A stretch of DNA of 64,000 bases from Pholis gunnellus (taxonomy: Eukaryota; Chordata; Actinopteri; Perciformes; Pholidae). Location of the stretch: contig OU342806.1 of NCBI GenBank assembly GCA_910591455.2, forward strand, positions 19,373,841 through 19,437,840. The letters are read 5' to 3'. Shown here piece by piece: positions 1 to 13,620 of the stretch. The translations under genes were made by a program, and so were the position numbers. The notes under the pieces are model-generated. The model saw nothing but the letters and a program-made list of their open reading frames with translations, ran no database searches and was not told where the DNA came from. Position 1 is the stretch's first letter; every line of letters starts with the position of its first letter.

Positions 1-3000
1 TGGCCTGCATGAGACGATGTGAAGCTCAGAACACATATTTTATATTCAAACTAACTCAAAATCCAACAGTCATGGGTCGACATTGGATGATTCAAATGTG
101 TTGATTGAGTTGAGGCAGGCAAACAAATAGCCCGAAGGCTCACAAATAACCCTCTCTCGCCTTTCGTTTTTTCCGCTTCACCACTAATATATCCGACCAA
201 AGATTGGTAGACAAGTGGCTGTTCCTGAGAGAATGAGTCCTGTGACCCTGGAAGAAGGGTGAACGCTCAGTCTCAATTCACCCGCTGTTCGTTTCAGGCT
301 TATTACACAGTAATCTCCAGAAGTTTCCTCCAGCTGGGAATAGCCTCGCCAGCATTTTAGCAGCAGTCCCCTATAAAAAGGAGGAAAGGAAGTCAGACTA
401 TCCTCTTTTGCTGTGATTTATTACCCCCCACACTTGAGGTTTGCGCTCGTGTTACATTTGTTTGTCTTTCCTGTATTCCTTCCTCTCTGTTTTGCTTCTC
501 TGTCGACAGGTAATCTTTATCCATTTGAAGTCGTGACGGGCAGCTCGCAGGTTTTTTATCACACAGAATTTGTTGAGGGAGGGATTGGCTCTGATGTCCT
601 GTACAGATTACTGTGCCTGTGTGACTTCATGTGTGTGTGTGTGGACAGACAAGAGATTGAAAGTGAGAGAGTTCAAATCCTGTGTACCGAATACTGTTAC
701 TCTCTAAACACAGGGGACACAGCAGGACAATTGTTTTCTATCAAAGTGACAAACACAGAATATGCATCTTGAATTTTTGATTTTCACTTCCGAGGCAAAG
801 AAAAAAAAACAAAAGGATGAATTCCCCATGAATACTAATTTGAAATGGTTTCATGGTGGCCCAACTTCATGACTGGAACAGATTATCTGCTCAAAACAGT
901 CTGGTCAGGGTAAATTATAAAGGATATTGGAATAACGACAGGTGCCATGACTGTCATTATATTTTCCTCTCACACCCTGAACTTCGCTGCATAGGGATTG
1001 TTAATCAGTGTTTGTTTACCTATTAACTGGTGTGTGTGTGTGATGAAAGAAAGCGGAGATATATCCCTTGCATTCATACATATTTCATGGATAGACAGCT
1101 ATCTGGATCAAAATACCCATTGTTACATGATAGAATCTTTGATTTGCTTCAGAGATTGAAATACAAGTGGAAAGTACTACTTCCCCCTGTTTTCCCACCT
1201 CTCTTTGAGTGTATAGAAGGTTAGCATACTGAGCAACTCTACCATCTGTACGGATGTCATTGGTAATTAAGCTCATACTGAGGATGCCGTAAGGGAGGCT
1301 GTTGTATTTATCTGTGTAGAACTCTTGGCTTCTCCACTGATAACAGTCATTCCTCTTATGTGCTGAGACAATAACACATTTACATACGTTCTTTTGACCT
1401 CAGTGGGATAATGCATTGCCCTGTGGTGTTAAAGCAGCTCTGCAGTCAATGAATGAAAGAGTTTTGTAAGCTGAAAGGGTGTTCATGTTTCATACTTCAG
1501 CATTAAATGCATCCTTGAGAAAATATAGTTCAATCACAGTTCAAAACAATTAATTATCTTTTAAAGATGTGAAAATACTACAAGCAATTACAACAAGTTG
1601 GGCTTTGTTGCTCTTTGGAGTGAGATCAAATTAAGATTGATTTCAATTTCATCTTCATGCATTGAGTAGAGACAGCAATCCAGTATATCTGTAGGTTTAG
1701 CACAAGCAGGGCAACACAGCTAGCCCAATCAATTAAGTAAAAGCATTTTGCTGGAGTTAGGGGATCTGAGCAGATTTGATGTGGTTGCTTGGTCAGCCAT
1801 GTATTTAGTAAAGTCTTGAATTACCTTCAATGTTTTGGCAAATTAAGATAGTCAACAACTAGACAGCTCTGCAACTGATTCACGGAGATGCTTATTTCAA
1901 GTCTTACTTTTAGTTTTATCTAAACCACAGTCACAGTCTGTATGTGTGCAACTGGCCCTTGTTTACTTAAGAAGACATTTAAGACATTGCAAAGCCAGCA
2001 GCTTCAGTATGAGCTGATGAACAGAGGGTAGAACCCCTGCCTGACAACGTGACACATTTTAGTTTATCTTTTTTGATTAACAGTGGGTGGACTTTGATGG
2101 ATATGTGCAGTGCCTCAAGCATGAGTTGGCAGAGACCATGAGAGCTGCTTTGATTTTTACCAGAGACAAGATGACCTCCACAACACAAAACTAAAAGATG
2201 TGTCTTTACATGTTAGAGAGTACTACTAGCTTATATTGAAGATAAAGGTTAAAGGAAAGATCAATTTTAGAAACATGATACCACACACATGTTACAGTGG
2301 TTCCGGTCAGTCACCTGGCCACTATTTTTTTCACAAATATATTATTGGCTCTGTGACCTTGGCAGACTGTGAATCGGAGCTGTGTTTTGTGGATCGCCTC
2401 AAAAGATTGTTTAAGTACCAAACCAGTTCCCTGAAGCAGTTCTTGACTGACATACAGCCTGCTGTGTCCTCTGCACATACCCTTTATCCTTTATGTATGT
2501 AAAACAGCTTGGTGCCACCAAAGCTGGCTGTGAAATATTTAGCATTGTTCTGTTACCAGGCTACGGTGTCATAAGGGTAAATAAAGGGCTTAGAGCAAAA
2601 GAAAGTACTCCCTTCCTATGCTACTGGTGGTCAGTAAATACCACTAATGTGTAAGCTAACTGCTACAATGTCTCATTTATTGTTTCTATACATATTCACA
2701 AAACGAACATACGACACATTGACAAAGGAAAAGTTGCTGTTTCTCTCAGCTTTAGATCTTTGTGAACATCTCAGTCACATCAAAGTGCTATTTGAACAGC
2801 CACCAATGGGACATATTACCTTGAGAGTTCAATGCAGGTAACGTTTCACAGGTTGCCATGGAATCTCAAGAATCCGGAGGCAGTATAGATTGCATTGTAA
2901 TATCTTTAGCGCATTATGGTTATCGAGTAGTTGCACGACTAACTGTTACAGTCGAGCAGGTAAATGAGATTGCATGATAAATGGTCAATCCATCTGGAAA

Positions 3001-6000
3001 TCTTACTTCTGCATAGAAGTAATACTATTGAATGCACTAATCTTACACACAGGGGTGACGAGCGGGAGGAAAACCCCAAATGATTCAGGGGCCCATGGCT
3101 GGAATAAAGACATATCTGTGTTTCAGGAACCCGATTGAGCTGTTATCAGGGGGCCTAGAACTAAAAACTACTCTACATTTTCCAACTTAAAGTGTTAGAT
3201 TTAGATTTTTTCTGCAGGGTTGTCAACTTTTTCCACCACCTCTCTTTTCTACCTCAGTTGCTGTCCTCATATATTTTCTGAACTGCCTTTCAGGAAAAGA
3301 GTTGACAGTTACAAAATGAACCAAGTGTCTTACTCTGATGTCTTGTGGGTTTCATTGCATTCGGGACTGTTGAGGCCACTTCCGGTGGAGAAAACATTTT
3401 TCTTATTGTTTCTGCCTCATCTGTGATGGATTTCTTTACAGTTCAAACTGTCAAACCCATTTCACTCATCAAACTTTATTTATCCTGCCGTGGAGATATT
3501 TTAGAATTGTATCATGTCTACATTGAGATGCTTAGTCACATAAATAGAAAGATGCACCTCCAAATAACAAAATTGTTAGAGAAATTCACGCAAGAACGAT
3601 GGAAAATCATTAAACAATTGGCCATTTATTCTTGCAAGGAGACCGAGTTGATTCACATACAGTATACATGGATCAAGGCTGCTGAGAGGTCTGACTCTGA
3701 GCCTCTGATATTTATACCAAGTAAACAATAGTGTCACAGGCTATCTACGTCACTAAAGCATAACACACACAAATTGCCTTCATTCAGCATATTCTAAGTA
3801 TCGGGACACTTTAACAATTCGTTCTAGTACAAAGGTCACTTTTATCATCGGAAGACGCCATGAAGTATCGACGCCGTCTACAACTTTATTTACCATTACA
3901 AGCAGTGCTGAGTGTTCTTTCGGATAGACTAAACAACTGTGGCGGTTAATGTCAGAGGAAGTTCACACAACAAGGACACATAAGGACACCACGCTTTGTA
4001 AGCACACCTAATCATTAGTCATTTAGATTTTCCCCAACAAAAATGGACTGAGAAAAGCAAGGTAGAGTTGGTCAGTTTGAATTACCGTGTGCAAGTGTGA
4101 GGTTTTCTTTTACATCTTGATGACTACAGATTTTTAAGTTGCTTAGTTCAGTGTTTTCTGAGTTCACTAATGTTGACTGGACTGTCAGACTATAGAAACG
4201 TCAAAGGACATTGCAGAAACAATGCAAAACAATGCTTACCAGCCACAGGGCCAGTGTCACGGTCACTGAGTCATTCCACCTTTTTATCAAGCCCCTAGTT
4301 AGTCCAATACCTCACACGGAAGCGCTCTGCACTGCTGCACTGCTTCGGTCGTTGATACGTAGAACTATTGATGAAGCTCAAACAGAAGTGTTTCAGTCAA
4401 AATGAGGGCCATTCTCTCACATTTTGACTTTGGGCCCCTACACCATGTACCACTCGAGTATGCATGGCTGATAAGGACTCTTTAACAGCTAAATGGATTA
4501 CCGCACCAAGGACACTGTAACCTCAATAAAGGATCAGGAGGAAATTGCTTCAACTTTCTGTGTACATGCTGTTAGCAGAATAATGGCAAGTCATGCTTCA
4601 AAGGAATCCACCTTTCACAGTGTCTTTCTCTAATGCTGTCTTCACGGACAAGGTCTTGGCTGTTTGATGCATTTGATAGTAAATACTTAGTAGAACATAT
4701 TGACTCAGATCACTTATCAATAAAACAGTGCGGCCATTAATACATTCCCCCCATTAATACATTCCCCCCTTGGATTTTCTTTTAATATTGCATAATGGCC
4801 GAACTCACCCATTCTTTTGCTAATTATTTCAAAAGACAAATATGTACAAAACAGAATTGCTGTTGGCAGGAATGTGAAGCACATCACTTCCTGCACACCA
4901 AATAAATGTTACAATAAAGGCCGTCCTGGTTGAATCGCTGTTGCATGACATTTATCTTTTCAAGCATGTCACATATTTCTCTCTTTAAGATATTTCTTAT
5001 ATCTTTCAACACACATCAAACAAGCAACATTTCTTTCAACTGAGAGAAGAAGAGAGAGTCGCACGTCAAGAAAGCAGTTCACTGGCCCGCCATAAAGGAC
5101 TGAGAGAGAACTGGACAGCTCTCAAGTGCGATTGAAGCTCAGCACTGTTGATACAAATGCAAGCGTCACTTTGGTAGAAAGAAAATCAAATTGGACTTTC
5201 TTAAATATTATGCCTCAAACAATCTGAAATAACAGGAAATGGTCCACGTGTCTCATGTTCTAAATTGTGTTGTGTGAAATACTGGAGGGGAACGCATTAG
5301 TATGCAGTTATTTTGTATTAGCCCACTAATGAGTAACACTCATGTGGTGTGTCAGGTCTAATTACAATGATTTAACAATAAACTGCTTTAATCAAGTGTG
5401 CAGGGGCAACGTCCATCAGCAAGTCGCTCTCGTGGTTGTTTCCAGAGAGAGAGGCATTAATCTAATTAAATGCAATGAGATTTGTCAGGTATTTTGAAGA
5501 GGGCGCACTGCATGTCCCCAAACTGTTGCCATTATCCCTTATCACCATCAAACATTTCCCATTTGTCACATGCACACCTCTCGGCATGATGAAGAATTCA
5601 ACTGTGCATACTATTATAGCCTCTTTACAGACAATGCCCCGTCATATGCATGCAATTCACAGAGGTCACCTTTCCAGGCCTCCTGGAGTTATTGCCGAGG
5701 GTCATGTGGCAACGCATGACTGCCTGAAAGCCCGTCATCCAAGAGGGAAAATTATTAAATTTATGTGATGCGGTTGGGAAAATGACTTTAAAAAACATGG
5801 GTTTCCTTTTAGTGTAATGCCTGGTGCGGGGGCGTTTCTAGGAGTTGACGAGGTCTGGGGCTAAGCCCAAACTATCTGGTGCTGAGGTCAGGGTGTGCAC
5901 ACGCTGCTGCTCTGCCTGCAACACTACTGCCTAAATTCGATTTAATTTCACTGCATTGTAAACATAATATTTCATTTGAAATTTAATTTTGAAAGTAATG

Positions 6001-6240
6001 ACATCTGCAGTTACCAATCAATGCTTATCTGCTGAAAAAAAGAGAGATGCATAATGACAAACACCCAGTGCACCACAAAACTGGTGTTTACCAGCTATTA
6101 GTAGCACCTGTAGAATCTGCAAAAGCTCTAGTTTTAGGAGATGCCTTAAATCTTCCCTCTAACAAACTTAACCCGTCTGACAGTAATGTTCAATACTGGA
6201 CCCAATCCATTATATTGCACTGTTGACCCTGTGTTAACCT
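1..6240. other. Non-coding stretch, nothing recognised
   Basis: This stretch holds no exon, RNA gene or mobile element that I can name. The open frame near 413-772 begins at GTG, not ATG. The frame ending at 3731 shows no family signature. A TATA-like string sits at 372-379, but nothing recognisable follows it. A block at about 5470-5790 is of mixed composition with few simple repeats and is noted among the findings as a possible conserved non-coding element. A short block at 5825-5940 is richer in G and C and may be an old repeat, but I cannot name it. Confidence 0.6.
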
Positions 6241-6425
6241 TATGTCTGTTACAATTAATACAAAAATAAATAATATGAAATATATATATATATTACTATA
6301 TAACTATAACTGATTTGAACGGACCCTGTTCTCTTGCCAGTATGATCTCTCCCTTCCTGCCCAAGAAAAGCACTGAGCTTGAACACAAGAGGACGGTACC
6401 CAGCCCGCCCCCTCCCTCAAACTCT

Positions 6426-6556
<131 letters not shown>

Positions 6557-6859
6557 CATCAGCACTTGCGTTGGGGTTGTCAGGAATGTATTACATTTCA
6601 TGATGATTATAACATTCTTTTCTTTGTCAGAAAGATAAAACATCACCATCTTAAGCCCTGGAAGCCAGATGCTGACGAGACCACTGGCCTGAGGTCAGGA
6701 ACTTTGCAGCCTCAGAATACTCGGAACAAATCAGAGAATCAGTTCTGTACCCTCCTGAGTGTAATCTGTGTCCCACTCTCATACTGTTAGCCAGATGGGG
6801 TAGGCCTACTTTTAAACATATACTTTAATACATTTCATAATGGTCACATCTGAAGAACC

Positions 6860-7250
6860 CACAGAGGATAATCACCTACTAGCTTTTTAGCTTCTTTTAG
6901 CTCATTTGGGGTTTTTAGACATGTTTGCTCTGCATAGATTCAGTCCAATTCTCTGCAGCCGCAGGCACAGAGAGCTTTGTAAATCCACTGTACTCTACCT
7001 GAGCAGACAGAGTGAGCGGCTAGCGAACATTTTTTAGCACCGAGCTGCTTAACAGACGTTGAAAAGGGACCAAACGACAAAAGAAGAGTGAATATTGAAC
7101 TTGAAACAGTACTCCAAATGTGTAATTAGGCGACTATTTGCTAATACGTTAGCTATAACTACCCTTGAAGGCATTAAGATGTCAATGTTGTGTGTCTTTG
7201 ATCTTCCCTAAGGCCAAAAAAAAATCTATTAATGCAAATTAAAAGGGGCA
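6860..7250 (+). repeat. Degraded interspersed repeat, family not named
   Basis: The segment has local CpGs and strings such as GCGGCTAGCGAACAT and GAGTGAATATTG, which I associate with a dispersed fish repeat. Related strings (TTAGCGACTA, then CAGATATTTCCCTCA) occur near 26760-26830, so two members of one old family may be present. At 7242-7262 there is also a GGGGCACTCCACCGATTTC string that I know as a repeated fish motif. Boundaries are not visible, and no terminal repeats or target duplications were found. The family assignment rests on memory of motif use, not on an alignment. Confidence 0.3.
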
Positions 7251-7511
7251 CTCCACCGATTTCACACATTAAGATAAATTTACTAGTCATGGGGAGTACT
7301 GGCCTATTCGGCCTGTGAATCTTCTGTTCCTCTGGATGGAGCTTTGACATGTTTTAGAAAATAACCTGAATGATTTCATCAAGGTTATCTCGGCCCGACC
7401 CAAAAATATGTTTAGAGGAAATCCTGCATTACAAGCTGGTGGAATAGAATCTGACAAATCTGGAGATTTAATGTGCCCTGGTTAGAGGGTGCGAAAAGGA
7501 TGCTAAATCAG

Positions 7512-7757
7512 TTGCTCACTATAGGGTCAGCGGGTTGTCCTCCAATCGCAAGATCATTGCTCGATCCCCGGCTCCTCCAGACCTGATGTTGAAGTGTCCT
7601 TGGGCCAGATACTGAACCCTAAATTGCGCCCCAAGGGTGTGTGTTGAAGGTGTGTGAGTGAATCAGTGCAAGTGGCACCCTGCATGGCAGCCTCTACCAT
7701 CAGTTTGTGAATTTATGTATAAATGCCCTATATAAATAAAAGGCTACTTACCATTTA
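7512..7757 (+). mobile_element. tRNA-derived SINE-like element, plus strand
   Basis: The head contains a tRNA-like segment with a B-box-type string, GCTCGATCCCCGGCTCC, at about 7559-7575. A body follows with wording typical of a widespread teleost repeat: GAAGTGTCCTTGGGC, ATACTGAACCC, then GGCAGCCTCTACCATCAG. The tail reads CCCTATATAAATA and then CTTACCATTT, the usual 3' end of this family. The A-box side is degraded. As a SINE it would have been copied by RNA polymerase III and mobilised by a partner LINE. It encodes no protein. Its divergence from the family wording suggests an old, inactive copy. Confidence 0.65.
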
Positions 7758-9355
7758 AGACCCAGTTTTTGGAACCTGAGACATACAGGCTAAAAGGCAA
7801 GATGCCCTCCGGACCATTCTAAATCTGTCCCTTGCAAGTTTCTCATCTTTATGCAAATGATATAGGAAATGTGCTAGTGCTCATTTAGACAGAACTAACC
7901 TGCTGAGTATATGTTTATGGAAACCTAAAGACAGCATTGGCTTAGAGAAGAAACTGGCATAAGTGCAAAACGATGCTATATTATTCAGGTTCACATTCAA
8001 TCTGCCATCACATCTATTAAACACAGTCCATTTGAGTATCAAACCTTCCAAAAGCGGGATTTAGCTAACCGGGCTCTTTCTCCCTTTCATTTGAAATGAA
8101 AAAGCTTTTCCAAACGATGTCTTCGCTGCCCTCTTCTAGCTCTGAAAGACAGTTAATCACATAATTGGAATTAATGAAATTGTCTTGCCATGATAACTGC
8201 TAATGATACTCCTTAAATCTTTTACTGTTCTTTTATAAATCATGTGATCATGATGAACTGTATACAGGTTTTCATTAAAAGCCAGTTAAAAAACAGCCTC
8301 CAAGAATCCAATGAATGATTGTGTAATGCTTGAACGCACGTGCACACTAACGCACACAGAAGACAATAATTTGAAAATGCAGAGGTGGTGCTGGACAATT
8401 ATCTTGCAGTCATTAGTGAACAGACCTTCCCAAGGCCTTCTGGGTTCTTGCTAAATTAGCACAGAACAATGTTGAGATGGAAACATTGCAGGCAACAAAG
8501 ATAAAGTGTTTAGCAGGCTTCAGGGCATTTTTATATTGTAATAATTAATGTTCTATGCCACCATGATGCAGGAGTGTCAGCAGCTTAATTTAAATCCTGC
8601 TCAATTTCTTCCTGACTTAATCTTCATTATTTTCCAATTGCATGCAACATGTTTACCAGTGATTACAATGTTACGGAGCAGAGAGAAAGCTTCAAGTAAT
8701 GGTAAACGCTACATAAGGGACTTTTCGCATTTTTCAAATGTGGATTTCGCATGTTCATAAATTAGATGTGAGGTCTAACTTATGTTTATGCGCAAGAGGA
8801 CTAACTGTTGAGCACTCATTCTTTTGGATTATTCATGAGGTTCCATTAGCACACTGGCAATGTGTGATTCAGTGGGATACAGTTGAGAAGCGCTGTGCAG
8901 GATTAAGGAGCTGATGGCACCCAACATCAATCAATTGTACATTCTGTAATTCCTCATGGTTACGGGGAAATAGAGTAAAACTGAGCGAAAGGCACCTCTG
9001 GTCTAGGTTAATTAACAACACAATTACTGAAACAGTCGATTATTTTTGGAGAAATGGTCATCATTTATGAATTACAATAGGCATGGCCAGCTGGCAAAGA
9101 AAAAGTTGGTGTTGAATCTACTGGTGGGCGTTTCTGCTGTCAACACAAAAAACAACATGGTTTTATAAGTAACTGTCCTTAAAACACCATTAGTCGTCTT
9201 AAAAAAGTTACTAAGAATACTTTTTAACTGGTGCTGAAATATATAACAAAAAAATATGGATGTTGTAATTTGCAGCAACAAGGCAAGGTGAGGTGATGCA
9301 ATAATATGTTGACTTCTTGTATTATTATTTTTTATTTTACGCAATTGCATCACTT
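7758..9355. other. Non-coding, AT-rich, nothing recognised
   Basis: No exon or named repeat is visible. The part at 8160-8760 is AT-rich with several homeodomain-type TAATTA/AATTAAT motifs and no simple repeats. It is noted as a possible conserved non-coding element. Confidence 0.5.
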
Positions 9356-9359
9356 CTCA

Positions 9360-9757
9360 ATGTCATGACTCCAGCCAACCCTCGGTCATGTACCTATTGT
9401 CTGTTCTGTTCCTCATGCCACATCAATAACTCGTTTCAGGTCCTTTCTCTCCAATCTGCCCCGCAATCCCATCATTCCTCTCACCTTAGCTTACCCAGTC
9501 ATCTCCCCTTCTGCATCTCATTCCCTCATCAGCTACTCTATATACATACCTGCCCACATGCTTTGTTACTTTGGCAGAGAGTACAGCATTTCTGGAAAGT
9601 GTTTTACCTGACCTGCCAGATTCTTGGCTTCCCCTGCCTGACTCACATCAGAATAGTTTGCCCGTTTGCCTTTTCTTCAGATTTTGACACCTTCCTGCCT
9701 CTTGAACTGAGTAAAGCTGAACTCTCCTACTGCACACATTATTTTATTACCTTGTAG
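9360..9757 (+). repeat. LTR-like interspersed repeat, copy 1
   Basis: The segment begins near TGTCATGACTCCAGCCAAC and is pyrimidine-rich throughout. It shares ordered wording with 26217-26600: the CATGACTCC/CACGACCCC start, TCTGTTCTGTT, a block like CTCATTCCCTCATCAGC before a TATA-like TATATACA, and near the end CTTGAACTGAGTAAAGCTGA. That order is what I would expect of a fish LTR, with TATA box mid-element and TG at the start. I do not see a partner LTR or coding region nearby, so a solo LTR is one reading. A long open frame crosses it on the plus strand but is explained by its pyrimidine bias. Confidence 0.5.
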
Positions 9758-12700
9758 TGATTTTCGGTCAAAGTCTGCATCTGTCACCAGTCATTATGTT
9801 CAAGCCAATCTCAAATACCTTGTGAGTCTAAATTAAAAGGAAAAATGAGATTTCATGCAAATCAGGGTAAACTCCACTTTGACGAAGAAAGAATGAGGGT
9901 CAGGCTTTTGATGGCCTTTAATAGCTGTAGGAGATAATTGTGGCACATTCTGTGACATTTCTTTGGAATTGTATGTGTAATTTCATTTTTTACAAAGAAA
10001 AAAAAAACGCTTCCAGGCATTGATAAAACATGGTGGTCTTGCCACGCTGGTCTCCTCATTTGCTCATTTGGCAAGCAAAGATGTTGCGTGAAATATGTGT
10101 TTATAGTCAAATGCACTCTCTTTTTACTTAAATGGGTCTTTAATGTTGAGGGAGAAGACTGGTTAGTTTCATTTACAAACAGAGACCAGCGTTTGCGTCC
10201 CGTCTCCTACAAACGGTCAACAATATTGTTCTTTTCTACCAATAATGTTGATCTCTCCACAAGTTAGTCAATTCTAAATCATATCCAATATGTTTTTTAA
10301 AGTGCTTTAACGAGCATCTCCAACCAGGCAAGTAATCCAGCTTGCACTGTCATTCATCAGAGTGGCCTTCTCTGTACAACCCCTGTGCTTCACAATCTGT
10401 GAAAAGTGACCTTCTAGCTGGGTGTGCAGAGGAGTTGCCTTTTTAGTAACACACACATATTAGTCAGGTTGGGTAAAAAAAAGAAAATGGTTCCAAAATC
10501 ATAGTGACAAAAACACCCACCACACTGAGAAAGCCACACTTGTCCTGTTAATAGCATCGAGTTATTTGTTTCATTGCAGCAAAGATAAGAAGAGTATGAA
10601 ACGGGGTTAAAGACTGATAGTTTGAGCACAATTGGAAAAAGGCAGACTCTAACCTCATAGTTTTAAACATGGTCATCTTCTTAATAGCCTGTCTGTTGCA
10701 TTATATCAGTAACATATCCATCCTTTTTTATTGCCGAAACTATTGCATCTCAATTTTAATCTCCTTCCAATATCAACGACTACACGGCGTGTGCTCTCGA
10801 GGACCTTTTGCTCAGTGGTAACTGAATGTAGTCTTCGAGGCTTTGAAGGTGACTCGTTTAAGTTCTAGTCGGGGCTAATCTGTCTGGATTTTGTCAGACG
10901 TTTGAACAGCCTGTATCCTAAGATAAGGGCTGGACGGGGCAGGAACTGACTCTAGCAGCCCGCTTTCCGAGGATTTGGAGGTTGAGCCACTGTGGTTCAG
11001 GGAAGAGTATCACGCATAGCAGCGGGTGAAAAAATAATTCCCCAAATCAACACTGCATCTATTGCCTTCTCACACAATCCTGTAACAAGAAATGCACTTG
11101 GACAAAATACCACTGGGACTTTTTCAGGGCTTCTATTGTGGTCCTATGTTATGAAAGAACCCCAGACTTTCATTCTGCTGTAATTGCACATTCGAGTTTC
11201 AAGTTGCGTCTTTTAGCGAGAGAACTCGTGTTCCGCCGTTATCAGAAAATTAGAAGCCAAGAACTGCGTGGGAGTCGAAGATAAATCCACAAAGCGCTCC
11301 CTGCTTTTCACTCGCATAATGTCAATGCCAGATGAATGTAAAACCACCCTGCATCAATAGATTAGACTTAGAAAAGTTGATACAAGGGTCCGCACTGGAA
11401 GGCCAGAAGCATTCAATAGCAAAGGAAAAAAGAAGAAAGCCTCTCCGTATCTAGTGCTCTTGAATTTGAACTTTTAAATGCGCTGCAAATGATGCCTCAT
11501 AATAATGGGGAACTCTGAGAGTTCAGGAGCTTCATAATCTGAACATTCATGTCAGATCATGTTAATGCTAATTACTCTGTCAAAAAGTGAAAAGGGAACC
11601 CGATTGTTTAGATGAAAACAGGGTGTTATTATACAGGGTGTTATTATACAGCTGTTGGATGATCCAAAGCCTTTTCAACTGATTCATATGATGTAATTGT
11701 GAAAAGACAAGAAGATGATCTCATGCAAAAGGCTTAATCATAGATTGTTTTACTCAAAATGAGGGATTCCTTTGGGAGTATACTTTGATTTGTTGCCACA
11801 TTAGGCCCTCTCTTGTTTTTGGACTGACACTGTCACACATGCACACACACATAATACTGGCCACGCCAGGTGTCTTACTGGTACCTCGCTCAGTGTGAAA
11901 TCCTAACTTGCCCCTTTAGAGTTCCAAGGAGTCGATAATAGCCAACTAATGAGCAGTGTCATCATGTCATCAGCAGCTGGCTTTGACACCTACTGTATCT
12001 GCTGTGGATACACCCTGCATCAAAAAAAATGACACAAACCCACACTCTTCTAAAAAACGTGCACGTAAAATACATACACACATTTCACCGATGTGCATTC
12101 ACGAACCCACACATCTGAAGTTCAATCTTATTTATTCATTCTTTTATTTCAATACAGGCTGTCTGCCACGGCTGACATGTGTGGGAGGAACAGTGCAGTC
12201 TGCAGGTTGTTAAATTCAGTTGAGGTGTTTTCTTCCAGGCACTCTTAGCCCTCCCAAGATAGCTCTGTGGTTAAATACGACCAATCGTATTGAAATGGAA
12301 TAAATCAAAGAATAACGTGTTGACAAACCCCACATTAAGTAGGCATTTGCATTGGTTGAGCAAAGATTTATCAATATACAGATTTGTATTCCATGTTTCA
12401 CACGCACGCACGTCGTGACGGCATTCCTTTTTTTTCGTACCTTTTTCTTTTTTTTCTCTGTCTCCTTCTTATGCATGAAGCCCGCTCTCTTCCCAGCTCT
12501 CTCTCAGCCTCAGATGATGTAAAGGCCGTCTGGGAGAGCCAAGAGGGTGCATGCACGGAGTGCTAATTCCCGGGTGACAAAGCTCCTCTTCAAATGCATG
12601 AGCCCATTACTGGGAGAAAGGTGCAAAGAAAAAGTATTCCCCATCTCCTTTTCAATTCTCCTTGTAATGAAAAAAATGTACACCTGGAAATGGAGGTTTT

Positions 12701-13374
12701 CTGCATAAGCAGGGTGAAAAGCAGCTAATGCGAATGAATGAGTTGAGAATGTGTGTTTGCGTGCTCACACTGGGGTTGCTCATCTTCACTCTGCATTTAA
12801 AAAGGCATGAAGTTCTGGCAAATGTAAAGGGCAAACTAAATGGCAGAGGAGTTCATGGTTGGAGCCTGATAACACTATGATTATACAGTAAATACAAGTG
12901 GTTCTGCTGACATAATTGAAGTAGAAAGTTATGCAAGTTTCGGTTTTGCATTTGACATTCCAAAAAGCACATCCAGCATCTGCGAGTCTCCACAATTGTG
13001 TAATTACATTTATCTATGAATACACATTGTTCTTTCCTTAACAGGCCGTTTGGATTGTTAAAGTGGGCAATATAAGCCTGGGGTTGCTGAGTGGTGTTAC
13101 ATTTTCTTTTGTTTCTGAAAAAAATTACAAGTTACACAATGTGCTTATATACCAAGGGGGCATATTTGTACTGCACAGAAGTCATTGGCAGGATTAAACT
13201 ACATCATTTTGACACCATAGATCAAGGTTTATGTTTTGCATCCCAGAGAGACAGTGATACAACTTCACTAAATAGAGGGATGTGTTGATTCAAACTATAG
13301 ATCACTATTTATATTATTTAGAGCTATCCCAGTTAGGGGTGTGTTATTGACAATATACTAATTCTAGGTCCACA
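9758..13374. other. Non-coding stretch with minor repeats
   Basis: No exon was recognised. Near 10800-10990 is a CpG-bearing block with a weak tRNA-like pattern (A-box-like TGCTCAGTGGTAA, B-box-like AGTTCTAGTC). At 11619-11648 a 15-bp unit is duplicated in tandem. The part at 11260-11590 is AT-rich and complex. Nothing else was seen. Confidence 0.5.
11619..11648. repeat. Tandem duplication, 2 x 15 bp
   Basis: The unit CAGGGTGTTATTATA occurs twice head to tail without a mismatch. This is a replication-slippage type duplication of recent origin. Confidence 0.9.
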
Positions 13375-13375
13375 T

Positions 13376-13620
13376 TCTAGCTTTTCCCGGGGACAACTGG
13401 GCTAATGGCTAACAATGCAAACAGTGCGGCATTGACAATGGTGCTGACAGAGCGAACAGTGTTGACCTGAGGAGGAACCGGAGGGTCGGTGGCGCTAAGC
13501 TTTTGCAACAACCGCGTGGATCGGCACGACGTTATCAGGCGTAAGTTCCATATGAGTGCAGTGCACAGCGACGTGTCATTAGTTAAACAGTGGGACACAC
13601 AAACGCGGACTAATGCATGA
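13376..13620. repeat. CpG-bearing interspersed repeat, family not named
   Basis: This block stands out from its AT-rich surroundings by base composition and by many CpGs, such as GCGAACAGTGTTGACC, GGAGGGTCGGTGGCGCTAAG and CGGCACGACGTTATCAGGCG. I know this wording as that of a dispersed fish repeat, but I cannot give it a class. Retained CpGs suggest a more recent insertion than the neighbouring repeats. No open frame of note and no terminal repeats were found. Confidence 0.4.

Noticed and set aside
372..772. TATA-like string followed by a 119-codon frame with a hydrophobic N-terminus
   Set aside because: The frame begins at GTG, not ATG, has no known domain and the rest is of ordinary composition.
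3345..3731. 128-codon plus-strand frame
   Set aside because: No motif, domain or codon pattern suggests a protein, and the flanks are ordinary AT-rich DNA.
9317..9757. 146-codon plus-strand frame
   Set aside because: It coincides with a pyrimidine-rich LTR-like repeat, which explains the lack of stops.
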